A DNA stretch of 8,426 nt from Gemmatimonadota bacterium (GCA_029859185.1 JAOUDR010000098.1:1-8426), one strand, 5' to 3'. Positions 1 through 6,600 are shown, counted from the stretch's first letter. A program made the numbers and translations. Notes: generated by a model not told the origin, from the letters alone.

Positions 1-1
1 G

Positions 2-1084
2 GAGATCGGCGGCATCCGCATCCCTCCGGGCGAGCAGCGCGAGTTCAACCTGCCGCTCACGGAAACGACCAGCGGTGGGTCGGTTTCGGTGCCGGTCCGC
101 GTCTGGCGCGGTGCCAAGCCCGGCCCCACCGTGTTCGTGGCCGCCGCGGTCCACGGTGACGAGATCAATGGCACGGGGATCATCCGCACGCTGGTCCTGC
201 GCGAGTCGCTTGCGCTGGAGGCGGGAACGTTGGTGCTCGTGCCGGTGGTAAACATCCTCGGCTTCGAACGTCATGTGCGATATCTCCCCGACCGCCGTGA
301 CCTCAATCGCTGCTTCCCGGGATCCGAGCGCGGTAGTTTCGCGCGGCGGTTTGCGTACCGGTTTTTCGAGGCCATCGTCCGCCACTGCGACTTCGGCATC
401 GACCTGCACAGCGCCGCCGTCCGTCGGATGAACTTCCCCAATGTGCGAGCCAACCTGGACGACGAGCGGTGTCGCGATCTGGCGGAGGCGTTCGGGTGCG
501 AGCTGCTCGTACACGGGACGGGACCGGTGGGGTCCCTGCGCCGCACCGCTACCGAAGCGGGATGCCCGACGATCCTCCTCGAGGCCGGCGAGGTGTGGAA
601 AGTGGAACCGAGCATCAACGAGGCCGGCGTGCAGGGGGTGGTGAACGTGCTCAAGCATCTGGGCATGGTGCCGGGGCAGCCGGAGCGCCCGCGATTCCAG
701 GTTGCTGTGCGCAAGACGAAGTGGGTGCGCGCCCGAGTGGGGGGGTTCCTCGAGTTCCACGTCACGCCGGGCACCGTCGTGCAGGCCGGGCAGCCGATCG
801 CCACCAACACGAGCCTGCTCGGTCAGGAGCACAACCTCCTCGAAGCGCCCCTCGACGGGATGGTGATCGGGATGACGACCTTGCCAGCGGTCGCCCCCGG
901 CGATCCGGTGTGCCATCTCGCGGTCGGTGCCGATTTCGCGCCAGCGCTTGTCGCGCTCCAGCAGCCTCACCAAGCCACCGTCTACGACCGCGTGCGCGAG
1001 GACCTGGCGCGCAAGGTGACCGCGGTCGGCCGCGATGCAATGCCCACGGCGTCAGCCAACCGGCGCGGCCCGGACGATGCCTAG
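2..1084 (+). CDS. Succinylglutamate desuccinylase/aspartoacylase family protein (5' truncated by window edge)
   Basis: Zinc-dependent carboxypeptidase-fold (M14-like) hydrolase of the AstE/AspA superfamily, whose members cleave N-acyl amino acids or related amides. The frame is open from base 2, and the 29 residues before the GTG at 89 already read as family sequence (IGGIRIPPGE), so the true start lies left of the window and GTG 89 is internal. Counting from that GTG, the zinc ligands are in HGDE (H22, E25) and DLH (H107). DLNR at 71-74 is the substrate-binding Arg motif, and LLEAGE (about E165) holds the likely catalytic Glu. Residues about 205-280 form a C-terminal beta-barrel/biotinyl-like domain with the usual V.PG..V..G..I pattern. 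The tail after 290 is polar and probably disordered. It ends in TAG 128 bp before the DUF1569 gene. The substrate cannot be read from sequence; relatives often lie beside RimK/ATP-grasp genes, which would be upstream and unseen here. Confidence 0.9.
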   Translation, partial: EIGGIRIPPGEQREFNLPLTETTSGGSVSVPVRVWRGAKPGPTVFVAAAVHGDEINGTGIIRTLVLRESLALEAGTLVLVPVVNILGFERHVRYLPDRRDLNRCFPGSERGSFARRFAYRFFEAIVRHCDFGIDLHSAAVRRMNFPNVRANLDDERCRDLAEAFGCELLVHGTGPVGSLRRTATEAGCPTILLEAGEVWKVEPSINEAGVQGVVNVLKHLGMVPGQPERPRFQVAVRKTKWVRARVGGFLEFHVTPGTVVQAGQPIATNTSLLGQEHNLLEAPLDGMVIGMTTLPAVAPGDPVCHLAVGADFAPALVALQQPHQATVYDRVREDLARKVTAVGRDAMPTASANRRGPDDA

Positions 1085-1092
1085 CGATCCGG

Positions 1093-1192
1093 CCTCGATG
1101 TGAGACTGTCTCCGCCTTGCGGCCGTCGTGGTCCTCACCGTCGCCCGCTTCGCGCGGTCCATGAGCCCGTCTCCAGCGTGCCCCTCGATGTG
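1093..1192 (+). repeat. 10-bp direct repeat CCTCGATGTG in the 1085-1212 intergenic region
   Basis: CCTCGATGTG occurs at 1093-1102 and again at 1183-1192, exactly 90 bp apart, in the 128 bp between the desuccinylase-family gene and the DUF1569 gene. The second copy ends 20 bp before the DUF1569 start codon. The copies are exact, but a regulator-binding role is only a guess. I see no consensus sigma-70 promoter or T-tailed terminator in this gap. Confidence 0.4.
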
Positions 1193-1212
1193 CCTCGGAC
1201 CCCCGGGACCGC

Positions 1213-1662
1213 ATGAAGACGATTGGTGACCCTGCGGTGCGAGCCGCACTGACGAGCCGGTTGGAGCGCCTTGACGCAACCCAGTCTCGCGCCTGGGGCA
1301 CGATGAGCGTCCACCAGATGGTGGTGCACCTGGGGGACGGCGCGGAAGCGGCGCTCGCACGCCGTCCGTTCTCCGCCCCGTCCCGCCGGGCCAGTCGCGT
1401 CCTCAAGTGGATTGCGCTCCGTCTGCCCCTACCCTGGCCGCACGGCATTCGCGCCGGCGCCGACCCGGCCACGCGAGCGGTGTCCGCGAACGCGTTTACC
1501 GCCGATCGGGACCGGGCGGTGCAAACGCTCGGAGAACTGGCCGCCGCGCCGGCAAGCGCGTTGGCAGCCCGCCATCCCATCTTCGGCGCGATGTCGCGGG
1601 CGGACTGGCAGCGGTGGGCGTTCCTGCACACCGATCACCATCTCCGCCAGTTCGGGCTGTGA
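1213..1662 (+). CDS. DUF1569 (DinB-like four-helix) domain protein
   Basis: Protein of 149 aa, the usual size for a single DUF1569/DinB-like domain. Family signatures are W28-G-T-M-S-V-H34-Q-M-V-V-H39 near the N-terminus and HPIFGAMS (121-128) followed by DW..W.FLHTDHHLRQFG to the C-terminus. H34/H39 and H139, H142, H143 are the candidate metal-binding residues typical of DinB-like folds. No signal peptide is seen, so it should be cytosolic. The biochemical role of DUF1569 is not established; related DinB families include thiol-dependent transferases and stress-linked proteins. The ATG at 1213 has only a weak GGGA (1205-1208) upstream. Its TGA overlaps the GTG start of the next gene (GTGA, 1659-1662), indicating an operon with translational coupling. 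Confidence 0.87.
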   Translation: MKTIGDPAVRAALTSRLERLDATQSRAWGTMSVHQMVVHLGDGAEAALARRPFSAPSRRASRVLKWIALRLPLPWPHGIRAGADPATRAVSANAFTADRDRAVQTLGELAAAPASALAARHPIFGAMSRADWQRWAFLHTDHHLRQFGL

Positions 1663-2033
1663 GCGGGAGCCGCCGCACGCATGCCGTCCGGAGTCGAGGG
1701 CGGCTCGGACTTGCGATCATCGTGGCCGCCACCGTGGTGGCCATCGCGTTCGGGCGGGAGCACGCACTGAGCCTCGAGAGCCTCGGACGGCTGTTCGTTA
1801 TCTGCGCGCTTGCCGTCTACGCGGATGCGGGCCGCTGGTGGGCCCGCATCGCCCTGGGGCTCGCCGTCCTCACCGCCTGCGCCGGCCTGATCCTCGGTGC
1901 CGTCGAGGCGGGGTCCGGATCACCGTGGCGCATGCTGTTCGGGCTCGATGCGCTGCTGTTTGGCGCCGGCTACCTGTGGTTTCTCAGCGCCAATCGGGGC
2001 TCGGCCGTTCCCCCGCAGAACCCGAACCAGTAA
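1659..2033 (+). CDS. Small four-TM integral membrane protein, function unknown
   Basis: Protein of 124 aa starting at GTG 1659, chosen because it forms a 4-bp GTGA overlap with the DUF1569 stop and leaves a short Arg-rich cytosolic leader (R5, R6, R11, R13, R15) before the first membrane span. The open frame extends further upstream, but that part only shadows the DUF1569 gene. Predicted spans are about 16-32, 43-57, 63-83 and 90-110. The loop YADAGRWWAR (54-63) between spans 2 and 3 has paired Trp and charged residues. The tail is Pro/Asn-rich. I do not recognise the family. The tight overlap suggests co-expression with the DUF1569 protein. The hydrophobicity pattern, overlap and clean stop support a real gene. 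Confidence 0.72.
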   Translation: MSGSRRTHAVRSRGRLGLAIIVAATVVAIAFGREHALSLESLGRLFVICALAVYADAGRWWARIALGLAVLTACAGLILGAVEAGSGSPWRMLFGLDALLFGAGYLWFLSANRGSAVPPQNPNQ

Positions 2034-2110
2034 TCCAACCCACGGGACGCTGGCCTGTTCGGGGGATCACCGCGGCAGGGAACAGGGTCGGGTGGGCGCT
2101 TGCCCGTACC

Positions 2111-2159
2111 GGACCACACCGCGCTCCCTCACCCGGGAGGCGAGTCCCCGGGTTGGTCC
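2111..2159. repeat. Nested inverted repeat (possible terminator-like hairpin)
   Basis: Inner arms ACCCGGG (2131-2137) and CCCGGGT (2147-2153) pair over a 9-nt loop. Outer arms GGACCA (2111-2116) and TGGTCC (2154-2159) also pair, giving an asymmetric extended stem. It lies about 80-125 bp after the small membrane protein stop and could help end transcription, but no T-tract follows. Confidence 0.4.
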
Positions 2160-2372
2160 ACCGTGATCTGCCGGGACGGCCATGGGGCATCGCACGGCGC
2201 GGGCGCCGAGAATCGGTACCTCTCTCGAACTCACAGGAGACGAGGGGTGGTCAACCGTTGTCTTGGGTCATGTACAGCGCGGAGGCAGCCACGGCATCCT
2301 CCTGGAGTACCGCCTGCCACTCGTAGGGATTGTGAGGCCGTTGCTGCTCTTGTGGGCCACCCTCTGACTGGT

Positions 2373-2400
2373 GGCGCCAACGGTAACAGGCGTTTGCGCC
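2373..2400. repeat. Hairpin: 10-bp stem with one mismatch, 8-nt loop
   Basis: GGCGCCAACG (2373-2382) pairs with CGTTTGCGCC (2391-2400) at nine of ten positions around the loop GTAACAGG. It sits one base before a second hairpin at 2402-2418. No T-run follows on either strand, so a simple Rho-independent terminator is not supported. Confidence 0.5.
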
Positions 2401-2401
2401 T

Positions 2402-2418
2402 CCTGCAGAACGTGCAGG
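2402..2418. repeat. Perfect 6-bp hairpin, 5-nt loop
   Basis: CCTGCA (2402-2407) and TGCAGG (2413-2418) are exact inverse complements around GAACG. It is immediately downstream of the 2373-2400 hairpin, so the two would form a double stem-loop in any transcript through here. Confidence 0.45.
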
Positions 2419-2420
2419 TC

Positions 2421-2440
2421 CGAGTGTGGCACGAGTGTGG
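2421..2440 (+). repeat. Two direct copies of CGAGTGTGG, 11-bp period
   Basis: CGAGTGTGG is at 2421-2429 and 2432-2440, separated by CA. A short GT-rich tract (GCGTGTGTGT, 2451-2460) follows. The 11-bp spacing is about one helical turn, compatible with a paired protein-binding site, but equally with simple-sequence slippage. Confidence 0.4.
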
Positions 2441-2556
2441 AAGAAGCAGTGCGTGTGTGTCAAGCAACGGACTGGCCCATCACCGTTGCAGTGGTCGAAA
2501 CCGGCTGGTCGGCAATTCGGGCAGCTCGCCGGTCGCGGCCCGGTCGGTTCGGCCGA

Positions 2557-3612
2557 TCACGGTGGTACGGGCGCGCCGGGGATGGCGGGGAGCACATACC
2601 GGTACAGCAGGTGAAAGTGCTCGCGTTCCGGTCCGCGAAGGTCGCTCGATTCCGAGGCGATCACGACCACGAGGTCGAACTCGGGCAGCACGAGAATCCA
2701 CTGCTGACGGTACCCCACGGCGGCGTAGATCTGCGTTTCGAGTCCGCCGATGGTCCACCACAGATAGCCGTAGCCGTCGCCATAGGTGAGGTCGAACCAC
2801 GGGGTGGTGGACGCTTCGACCCAGCCGACCGGCAAGAGGCGTTGCCCCTCCCAGACACCATCCCGGAGGTACAGCTCGCCGAGCTTCGCCTGGTCCTGGG
2901 CCGAGAGGTACAGGCCGGTGCTGCCGATGCTGAACCCCTCGGGGTCCGCGGGCCACGTATAGACTTCGATCCCCAGTGGTCTGAACAGCGTCTCCACGGC
3001 GAGGTCGGCCAGCGTGCGCCCTGTTTGCACCGTAATCGCCGCCGAGAGCAGGTGGGGGTTGCTGCTGTCGTAGAAGAACCTCGCGCCCGGTGAGGCGATG
3101 GAGGGACCGTGCAGGAACGCCGAGATCCAGCTGCCGTTGATGGGGTCGGTGCCAAGACTGTCGTAGGCGAGGCCGGACGACATCGTGAGCAACTCGTGCG
3201 GTGTGATGTACCGCCGATCGACGGGCACCGTCGCATCGAAGTACTCCGGCAGTATGGTGGCCAGCGGCTGCTCCACGGAGTCGAGCCACCCCTGTGCCAG
3301 CGCCACGCCGGTGAGCGCCCCGACGACGCTCTTGGTCATCGAGCGCGTCGGGTGCAGGGTGCCACGGTTGGTGCGCTGGTAGTATCCCTCCAGCACGAGC
3401 TTCCCGTGGCGCACCACGAGAAAGGCGTTGATGTTGGGCAGGCTGTCCCTGATGTGACGGTCCGCGGCCGACAGCATGTCGGCATCCATGCCGACCTCCG
3501 CCGGCTCCGCCGTCGGCCAGTCGAGGCGAGCCTCGGGGGCCGCGGCGTCGCCGCAGGCCACGAGCCCCACTGCCAATACCGCCATGTCGATGACTCGGTA
3601 GGGCGTTCGCAT
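2557..3612 (-). CDS. Serine hydrolase lipoprotein, beta-lactamase class C / PBP4* family
   Basis: Protein of 351 aa, the normal size for this family of penicillin-binding-protein-like esterases, peptidases and amidases. The ATG at 3612 is preferred over the ATG at 3648 because AAGG (3623-3620) precedes it by 7 nt and the N-terminus then becomes a lipoprotein signal ending in lipobox LVAC with Cys20. Motif 1 is S91-M-T-K94, giving the nucleophile Ser and general-base Lys. Motif 2 is Y181-D-S-S-N185, a variant of YxN/YSN. The usual third motif (H/K-x-G, often GHGGQ) is replaced by G300-Y-R-Q-Q304 before the terminal strand PEFDLVVVI. Conserved TPHELLTMSSGL (137-148) and YGYLWW (281-286) also fit. 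It lies 69 bp downstream of the DUF5916 gene on the same strand and is probably in its operon. The natural substrate is unknown; the lipobox places it in the envelope facing the periplasm. Confidence 0.92.
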   Translation of the reverse strand: MRTPYRVIDMAVLAVGLVACGDAAAPEARLDWPTAEPAEVGMDADMLSAADRHIRDSLPNINAFLVVRHGKLVLEGYYQRTNRGTLHPTRSMTKSVVGALTGVALAQGWLDSVEQPLATILPEYFDATVPVDRRYITPHELLTMSSGLAYDSLGTDPINGSWISAFLHGPSIASPGARFFYDSSNPHLLSAAITVQTGRTLADLAVETLFRPLGIEVYTWPADPEGFSIGSTGLYLSAQDQAKLGELYLRDGVWEGQRLLPVGWVEASTTPWFDLTYGDGYGYLWWTIGGLETQIYAAVGYRQQWILVLPEFDLVVVIASESSDLRGPEREHFHLLYRYVLPAIPGAPVPP

Positions 3613-3616
3613 GGTG

Positions 3617-3623
3617 CCACCTT
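3617..3623 (-). promoter_or_regulatory. Ribosome-binding site AAGGTGG deciding the hydrolase start
   Basis: On the minus strand AAGGTGG lies just before the ATG at 3612, with AAGG 7 nt away. It lies inside the longer reading frame that begins at 3648, which supports the shorter, lipobox-correct start. Confidence 0.6.
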
Positions 3624-3681
3624 GGTGTGGGTCTTCGCCGCTGTGCACTGGGCCCCGACGAAGCGGATCGGGCCCTCCCGG

Positions 3682-6390
3682 TCAGAATCCGAACCAGTAG
3701 TTCACCTTCACGAGGAAGATGTTCTCCGCCGGTCCGCGGAACACCGCCCGGGCATCCCGACCGAAATCCAGTTCTCCGGTATTGAGCGCATCCTCGCGGC
3801 TCTGGGTCCACACGAGGAAGAGCGTCGATCCAGGTAGGTACTCCCATCGCAGGACGGCGTTCCCTCGCAGCGACCGGACGGTGAAGCTGGGGTCCTCGAT
3901 CTCGAACGGTTCGGCGGGACCGCCCCCGTCCGGATCGATCTCGTACACGGGTGGCTCGCCCCCCCGCACGGTCACCGTTCCCACGTCCCTCCCGTAGACC
4001 AGCTTGTCGAGCTGCCGCGGGACCGCGAACTCCTTGAAGTCCGTGTAGGCGCCGCTCGAGATGAACGGCTGGAGGAACAGTTCCAGCGTCAGGTTCGGCG
4101 TGAAGGTGATGGCGAGGCGCGTCTCCATCGAGACTTCGCGCTGGACCAGGTCGGAGAAGACGTACCGGGCGCCGGCAAACGCCGTGGCGGTCGGGTCGGC
4201 GACCGTGGTGACGTACTGGGCCCGCGCCCCCGAGTAGGCGTAGGCCGGCTCGAAACTGAGCGTCACGTTGGAGGCCGGACGCCACCGCACGTCGAGACCC
4301 ACCTCGGTGAAGCACGCATCCTCGAACGTGCACCCGAAGTTCGTGCCGACCTCGAGCACGACGGTCTTGCGTTCGTCGGTCGTGACGCCGGCTTCGAAGT
4401 AGTTCAGGCCGGCCCGCCCGACCACCGGCCCACCGCGGGTCAGCCGGTCGTCGAGCACGGTGAACCGGTGAATCCAGAACGTGCGAAAGTCCCAGTAGTT
4501 GGGGAACGTGATGTCGCCGAATACCTGGACCTGGCGGTCGGTGAGGTCACCGTCGAAGTTGTACTGCTGCTGCCCGCCGGCGATGTAGACCATCTCGCGG
4601 AACCAGCGGCCGGGATGCGTGAACACGCGCGCGACGTTGGCGTTCATCCAGGCGTAGTCGGCGCGCGTGAGGAACGCGATGTCGTTGTTTTCGAAGCCCG
4701 GCGACCGGGCGTTCACCGCCACTTCGCCCAGCCAGTTGCCGGACTCCCGGGAAAAGCGGGAGTAGAGACCCCAGCCGCGCATCGTGGTGAGCGACGGGTC
4801 GTACCGATCCGTGAACAGTCCGTTCGTGCCCTGGCCCCGGTCGGGACGCTGGAAGTATCTGGCGCTCGACCGCTGCAGCCTGAGGATGGCGCCGCTGTCC
4901 CCGGCGACCTGGGTCATGGCCGCTTGGGCCATCAGGCGGTACTCCCGCTCCCCGAACCACGTGTCGGTCGAGAACCCCACGGCCTCGGCGTGACGGCTCA
5001 GCTGTCCCGCGAGCCCCGGGCTCTCGAGGTCGCGCACGACCGACGTGGCCATGCCGCGGATCTGGGTCAGTCCACCGCGCAGATCCTTGGCCACCCGGCC
5101 CACGAAGTAGTTCGTGAGCGGCTCCACGGTCACGGTGGTGCGGCTGCTGTCGTCCCGCTGCACGGTGGCGCGCTCCCGGCGCGTCACCGCATCGAGGATC
5201 CCCAGCGACCAGCCGGAGCCGTTGCGGCCGGTGAGTTTGGCGGCACCCAGGATCTCGGTGTTGTCGGGGATATCGGCGTAGGGGCCCTCGTTGTACGCGA
5301 GGCTCGACGCCTGCGGCTGTCGGCCGATGCGCCGCGTGTAGAACATGGACAGACTGGAGACATTCGAGCAGAAGAAGCAACTCATCCCGCCGAAGCTGAA
5401 CAGGCCCGCGCCCTCGATGAAGAACGGTCGCCGTTCCTCGAAGTAGGTCTCGAACGCGCTCAGATTCACGACCGCCGGGTCCACCTCCACCTGGCCGAAA
5501 TCGGGATTGATCGTCGCCGAGAGCGTGAGGTTGGAGGTCAGCAGGGCTTTCGCGTCTGCCCCGACGCGTCCGTCGAAGGCGTGCTGATCCGCGAAGGGGT
5601 CGTCCGGGTTCCCCGGTGGCAGGTTGACGGAGCGCCCCACGACATACGGCAGCAGCTCGACCCGCTCGGGGGGGCGCGTGACCGAGAGATCGGTGAGGTG
5701 GCCGAACATCGGCGGGCCGCCGACCTCGTTGCGACGCCAAAACGCCCACATCGACCACTCGTTGAGCCGGCTCTCGAAGCGCCACACCTGGAGACCCCAG
5801 CTCTGGACGTCGGCGGGGACGTACCGCAACTGCGAGAACGGGATCCGCAGCTCGGCGGTCCATCCGAGCGAGTCGATCCTGGTCTTCGCCTCCCAGACCG
5901 GATCCCACGATTCGTCCTCGCCACTGCCGCCGGGTGCGATCGCGTCGCCCCGCGACCCCGCCGGGTTCACGCGGAAGAACGTGCGACCGAGGTGATCGTG
6001 GAACGTGTCGAAGATGATCTCGAGGAAGTCCGAGTTGGGGCTGCCGTCCCGGCGCACCAACCGCGTGCGGACACCCGCCGCCCCCTCGGTGTCGAACATG
6101 CGGGCACCCACGTACAGCGCGTCGCCGTCGTACGCGAAGCGGAGTTCGGTCCGCTGGGTCGCCGGCGTGCCCTCGTTCGGTTCCGACTGGCGAAAGTCCG
6201 TGGCGGCTGGCGTCGTGCGCCACACGTCCTCACTCAGGCGCCCATCGAGCACGATCTGGCCGACGAGCCGGACGGCGGAGACCGCCGGCCGGGGTGAGGC
6301 GCTGTCGGATTGGGCACGCATGGCCGTCGCGCCACCAGACGACAGCACGAGTCCCAGGACGCCACCGGCAATACGCACGGATCGCTGCAT
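3682..6390 (-). CDS. DUF5916 outer-membrane beta-barrel protein with N-terminal CBM9-like domain
   Basis: Protein of 902 aa from the ATG at 6390. This start is chosen over ATGs at 6462 and 6423 because GGTGGAG (6400-6394) lies upstream and a signal peptide follows (MQRSVR, a hydrophobic stretch to about 19, likely cleavage after ATAMRA). Residues about 40-235 are a carbohydrate-binding-family-9-like beta-sandwich (LDGRLSEDVW at 48-57, ALYVGARMFD at 91-100, WTAELRIPFSQLRY at 177-190). The DUF5916 hallmark follows: ATINPDFGQVEVDPA (292-306), FEERRPFFIEGAGLF (317-331) and FYTRRIGR (350-357). The rest alternates like transmembrane beta-strands and ends in VNYWFGF, with the C-terminal Phe expected of barrels inserted by BAM. 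C338 and C341 (SCFFC), and a second pair in GCTFEDAC, may form disulfides. The ligand is unknown; CBM9 relatives bind sugars, but this is not shown for DUF5916. It is first in a probable operon with the serine hydrolase. Confidence 0.9.
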   Translation of the reverse strand: MQRSVRIAGGVLGLVLSSGGATAMRAQSDSASPRPAVSAVRLVGQIVLDGRLSEDVWRTTPAATDFRQSEPNEGTPATQRTELRFAYDGDALYVGARMFDTEGAAGVRTRLVRRDGSPNSDFLEIIFDTFHDHLGRTFFRVNPAGSRGDAIAPGGSGEDESWDPVWEAKTRIDSLGWTAELRIPFSQLRYVPADVQSWGLQVWRFESRLNEWSMWAFWRRNEVGGPPMFGHLTDLSVTRPPERVELLPYVVGRSVNLPPGNPDDPFADQHAFDGRVGADAKALLTSNLTLSATINPDFGQVEVDPAVVNLSAFETYFEERRPFFIEGAGLFSFGGMSCFFCSNVSSLSMFYTRRIGRQPQASSLAYNEGPYADIPDNTEILGAAKLTGRNGSGWSLGILDAVTRRERATVQRDDSSRTTVTVEPLTNYFVGRVAKDLRGGLTQIRGMATSVVRDLESPGLAGQLSRHAEAVGFSTDTWFGEREYRLMAQAAMTQVAGDSGAILRLQRSSARYFQRPDRGQGTNGLFTDRYDPSLTTMRGWGLYSRFSRESGNWLGEVAVNARSPGFENNDIAFLTRADYAWMNANVARVFTHPGRWFREMVYIAGGQQQYNFDGDLTDRQVQVFGDITFPNYWDFRTFWIHRFTVLDDRLTRGGPVVGRAGLNYFEAGVTTDERKTVVLEVGTNFGCTFEDACFTEVGLDVRWRPASNVTLSFEPAYAYSGARAQYVTTVADPTATAFAGARYVFSDLVQREVSMETRLAITFTPNLTLELFLQPFISSGAYTDFKEFAVPRQLDKLVYGRDVGTVTVRGGEPPVYEIDPDGGGPAEPFEIEDPSFTVRSLRGNAVLRWEYLPGSTLFLVWTQSREDALNTGELDFGRDARAVFRGPAENIFLVKVNYWFGF

Positions 6391-6600
6391 GGTCTCCACC
6401 CAGATTGGTCCGGGTGCTCCCATGGCATAGACGGCCGGCCGGACCGAATAGTTGCAACGCACAATGGTCCCGCGGTGGTCCGATGTCGGGGGGAGGTGTT
6501 ACGTTGTTCGCCGCCCCGATGGAGACGCCACAGGCCATCCGGGCCGGAACGCGCCGTCATCCCGACCGCCGTGGACGCAATTGCCCTGAGGACACGACCC
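6391..6600. promoter_or_regulatory. Divergent intergenic region between the DUF5916 barrel and PP2C phosphatase genes
   Basis: Both genes start outward from this 210-bp stretch, so it must hold promoters for both unless transcription enters from elsewhere. Visible elements are the palindromes GGCCGGCC (6433-6440) and GTTGCAAC (6451-6458), and a G-rich GGGGGGAGG run near 6488-6496. I could not find a -35/-10 pair with proper spacing on either strand that I would defend. The palindromes are candidate operator sites only by their symmetry and position. Confidence 0.4.
6587..6592 (+). promoter_or_regulatory. Ribosome-binding site TGAGGA for the phosphatase
   Basis: TGAGGA lies 8 nt before the ATG at 6601. 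It fixes that start and excludes the upstream in-frame ATG at 6310, which lies inside the divergent DUF5916 gene and would add an unrelated leader. Confidence 0.6.

Larger units (their letters stand above)
2034..2556. other. 523-bp intergenic region without a convincing gene
   Basis: This lies between the TAA of the small membrane protein and the TGA of the serine hydrolase, so both flanking genes end into it and terminators would be expected. None of the open frames shows convincing family-wide similarity. The middle (about 2225-2480) looks less GC-rich than the flanking genes. It contains four local structures listed separately: an imperfect nested inverted repeat (2111-2159), two adjacent hairpins (2373-2400 and 2402-2418) and an 11-bp-period direct repeat (2421-2440). 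None of the hairpins is followed by a T-run, so canonical intrinsic terminators are not evident. Possible contents are a decayed gene, a structured RNA or a remnant of a mobile element; sequence reading alone does not decide. Confidence 0.6.

Noticed and set aside
762..1631. 289-aa minus-strand open frame
   Set aside because: It is antisense to the desuccinylase-family and DUF1569 genes, both of which have strong family motifs on the plus strand.
2033..2039. ATCCAAC, which fits the RYYYAAC end of an integron attC site
   Set aside because: No matching GTTRRRY partner at a suitable distance and no attC-like imperfect stem between; a 7-mer this degenerate is expected by chance.
2111..2122. GGACCACACCGC shared in inverted orientation with 7861-7872
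   Set aside because: A single 12-mer match in 8.4 kb of GC-rich DNA is expected by chance, and the flanks do not extend the match convincingly.
2480..4333. 617-aa minus-strand open frame
   Set aside because: It runs out of frame through both the serine hydrolase and the 3' part of the DUF5916 gene. The composition is Arg/Gly-rich shadow sequence.
4547..6223. 558-aa minus-strand open frame
   Set aside because: It is an alternative frame inside the DUF5916 gene, Arg/His/Gly-rich and without motifs.
4468..6297. 609-aa plus-strand open frame
   Set aside because: It is antisense to the DUF5916 gene. High GC keeps the opposite frame free of stops; the product has no family motif and the minus-strand protein has clear conserved motifs.
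6428..6475. Possible minus-strand promoter with TTGCAA as -35
   Set aside because: The only -10-like hexamer (TCTATG) lies about 20 bp away, too far for a standard sigma-70 spacing.
6310..6600. 97-residue N-terminal extension of the phosphatase
   Set aside because: It overlaps the start of the divergent DUF5916 gene and has shadow-like composition; TGAGGA with 8-nt spacing supports the ATG at 6601.
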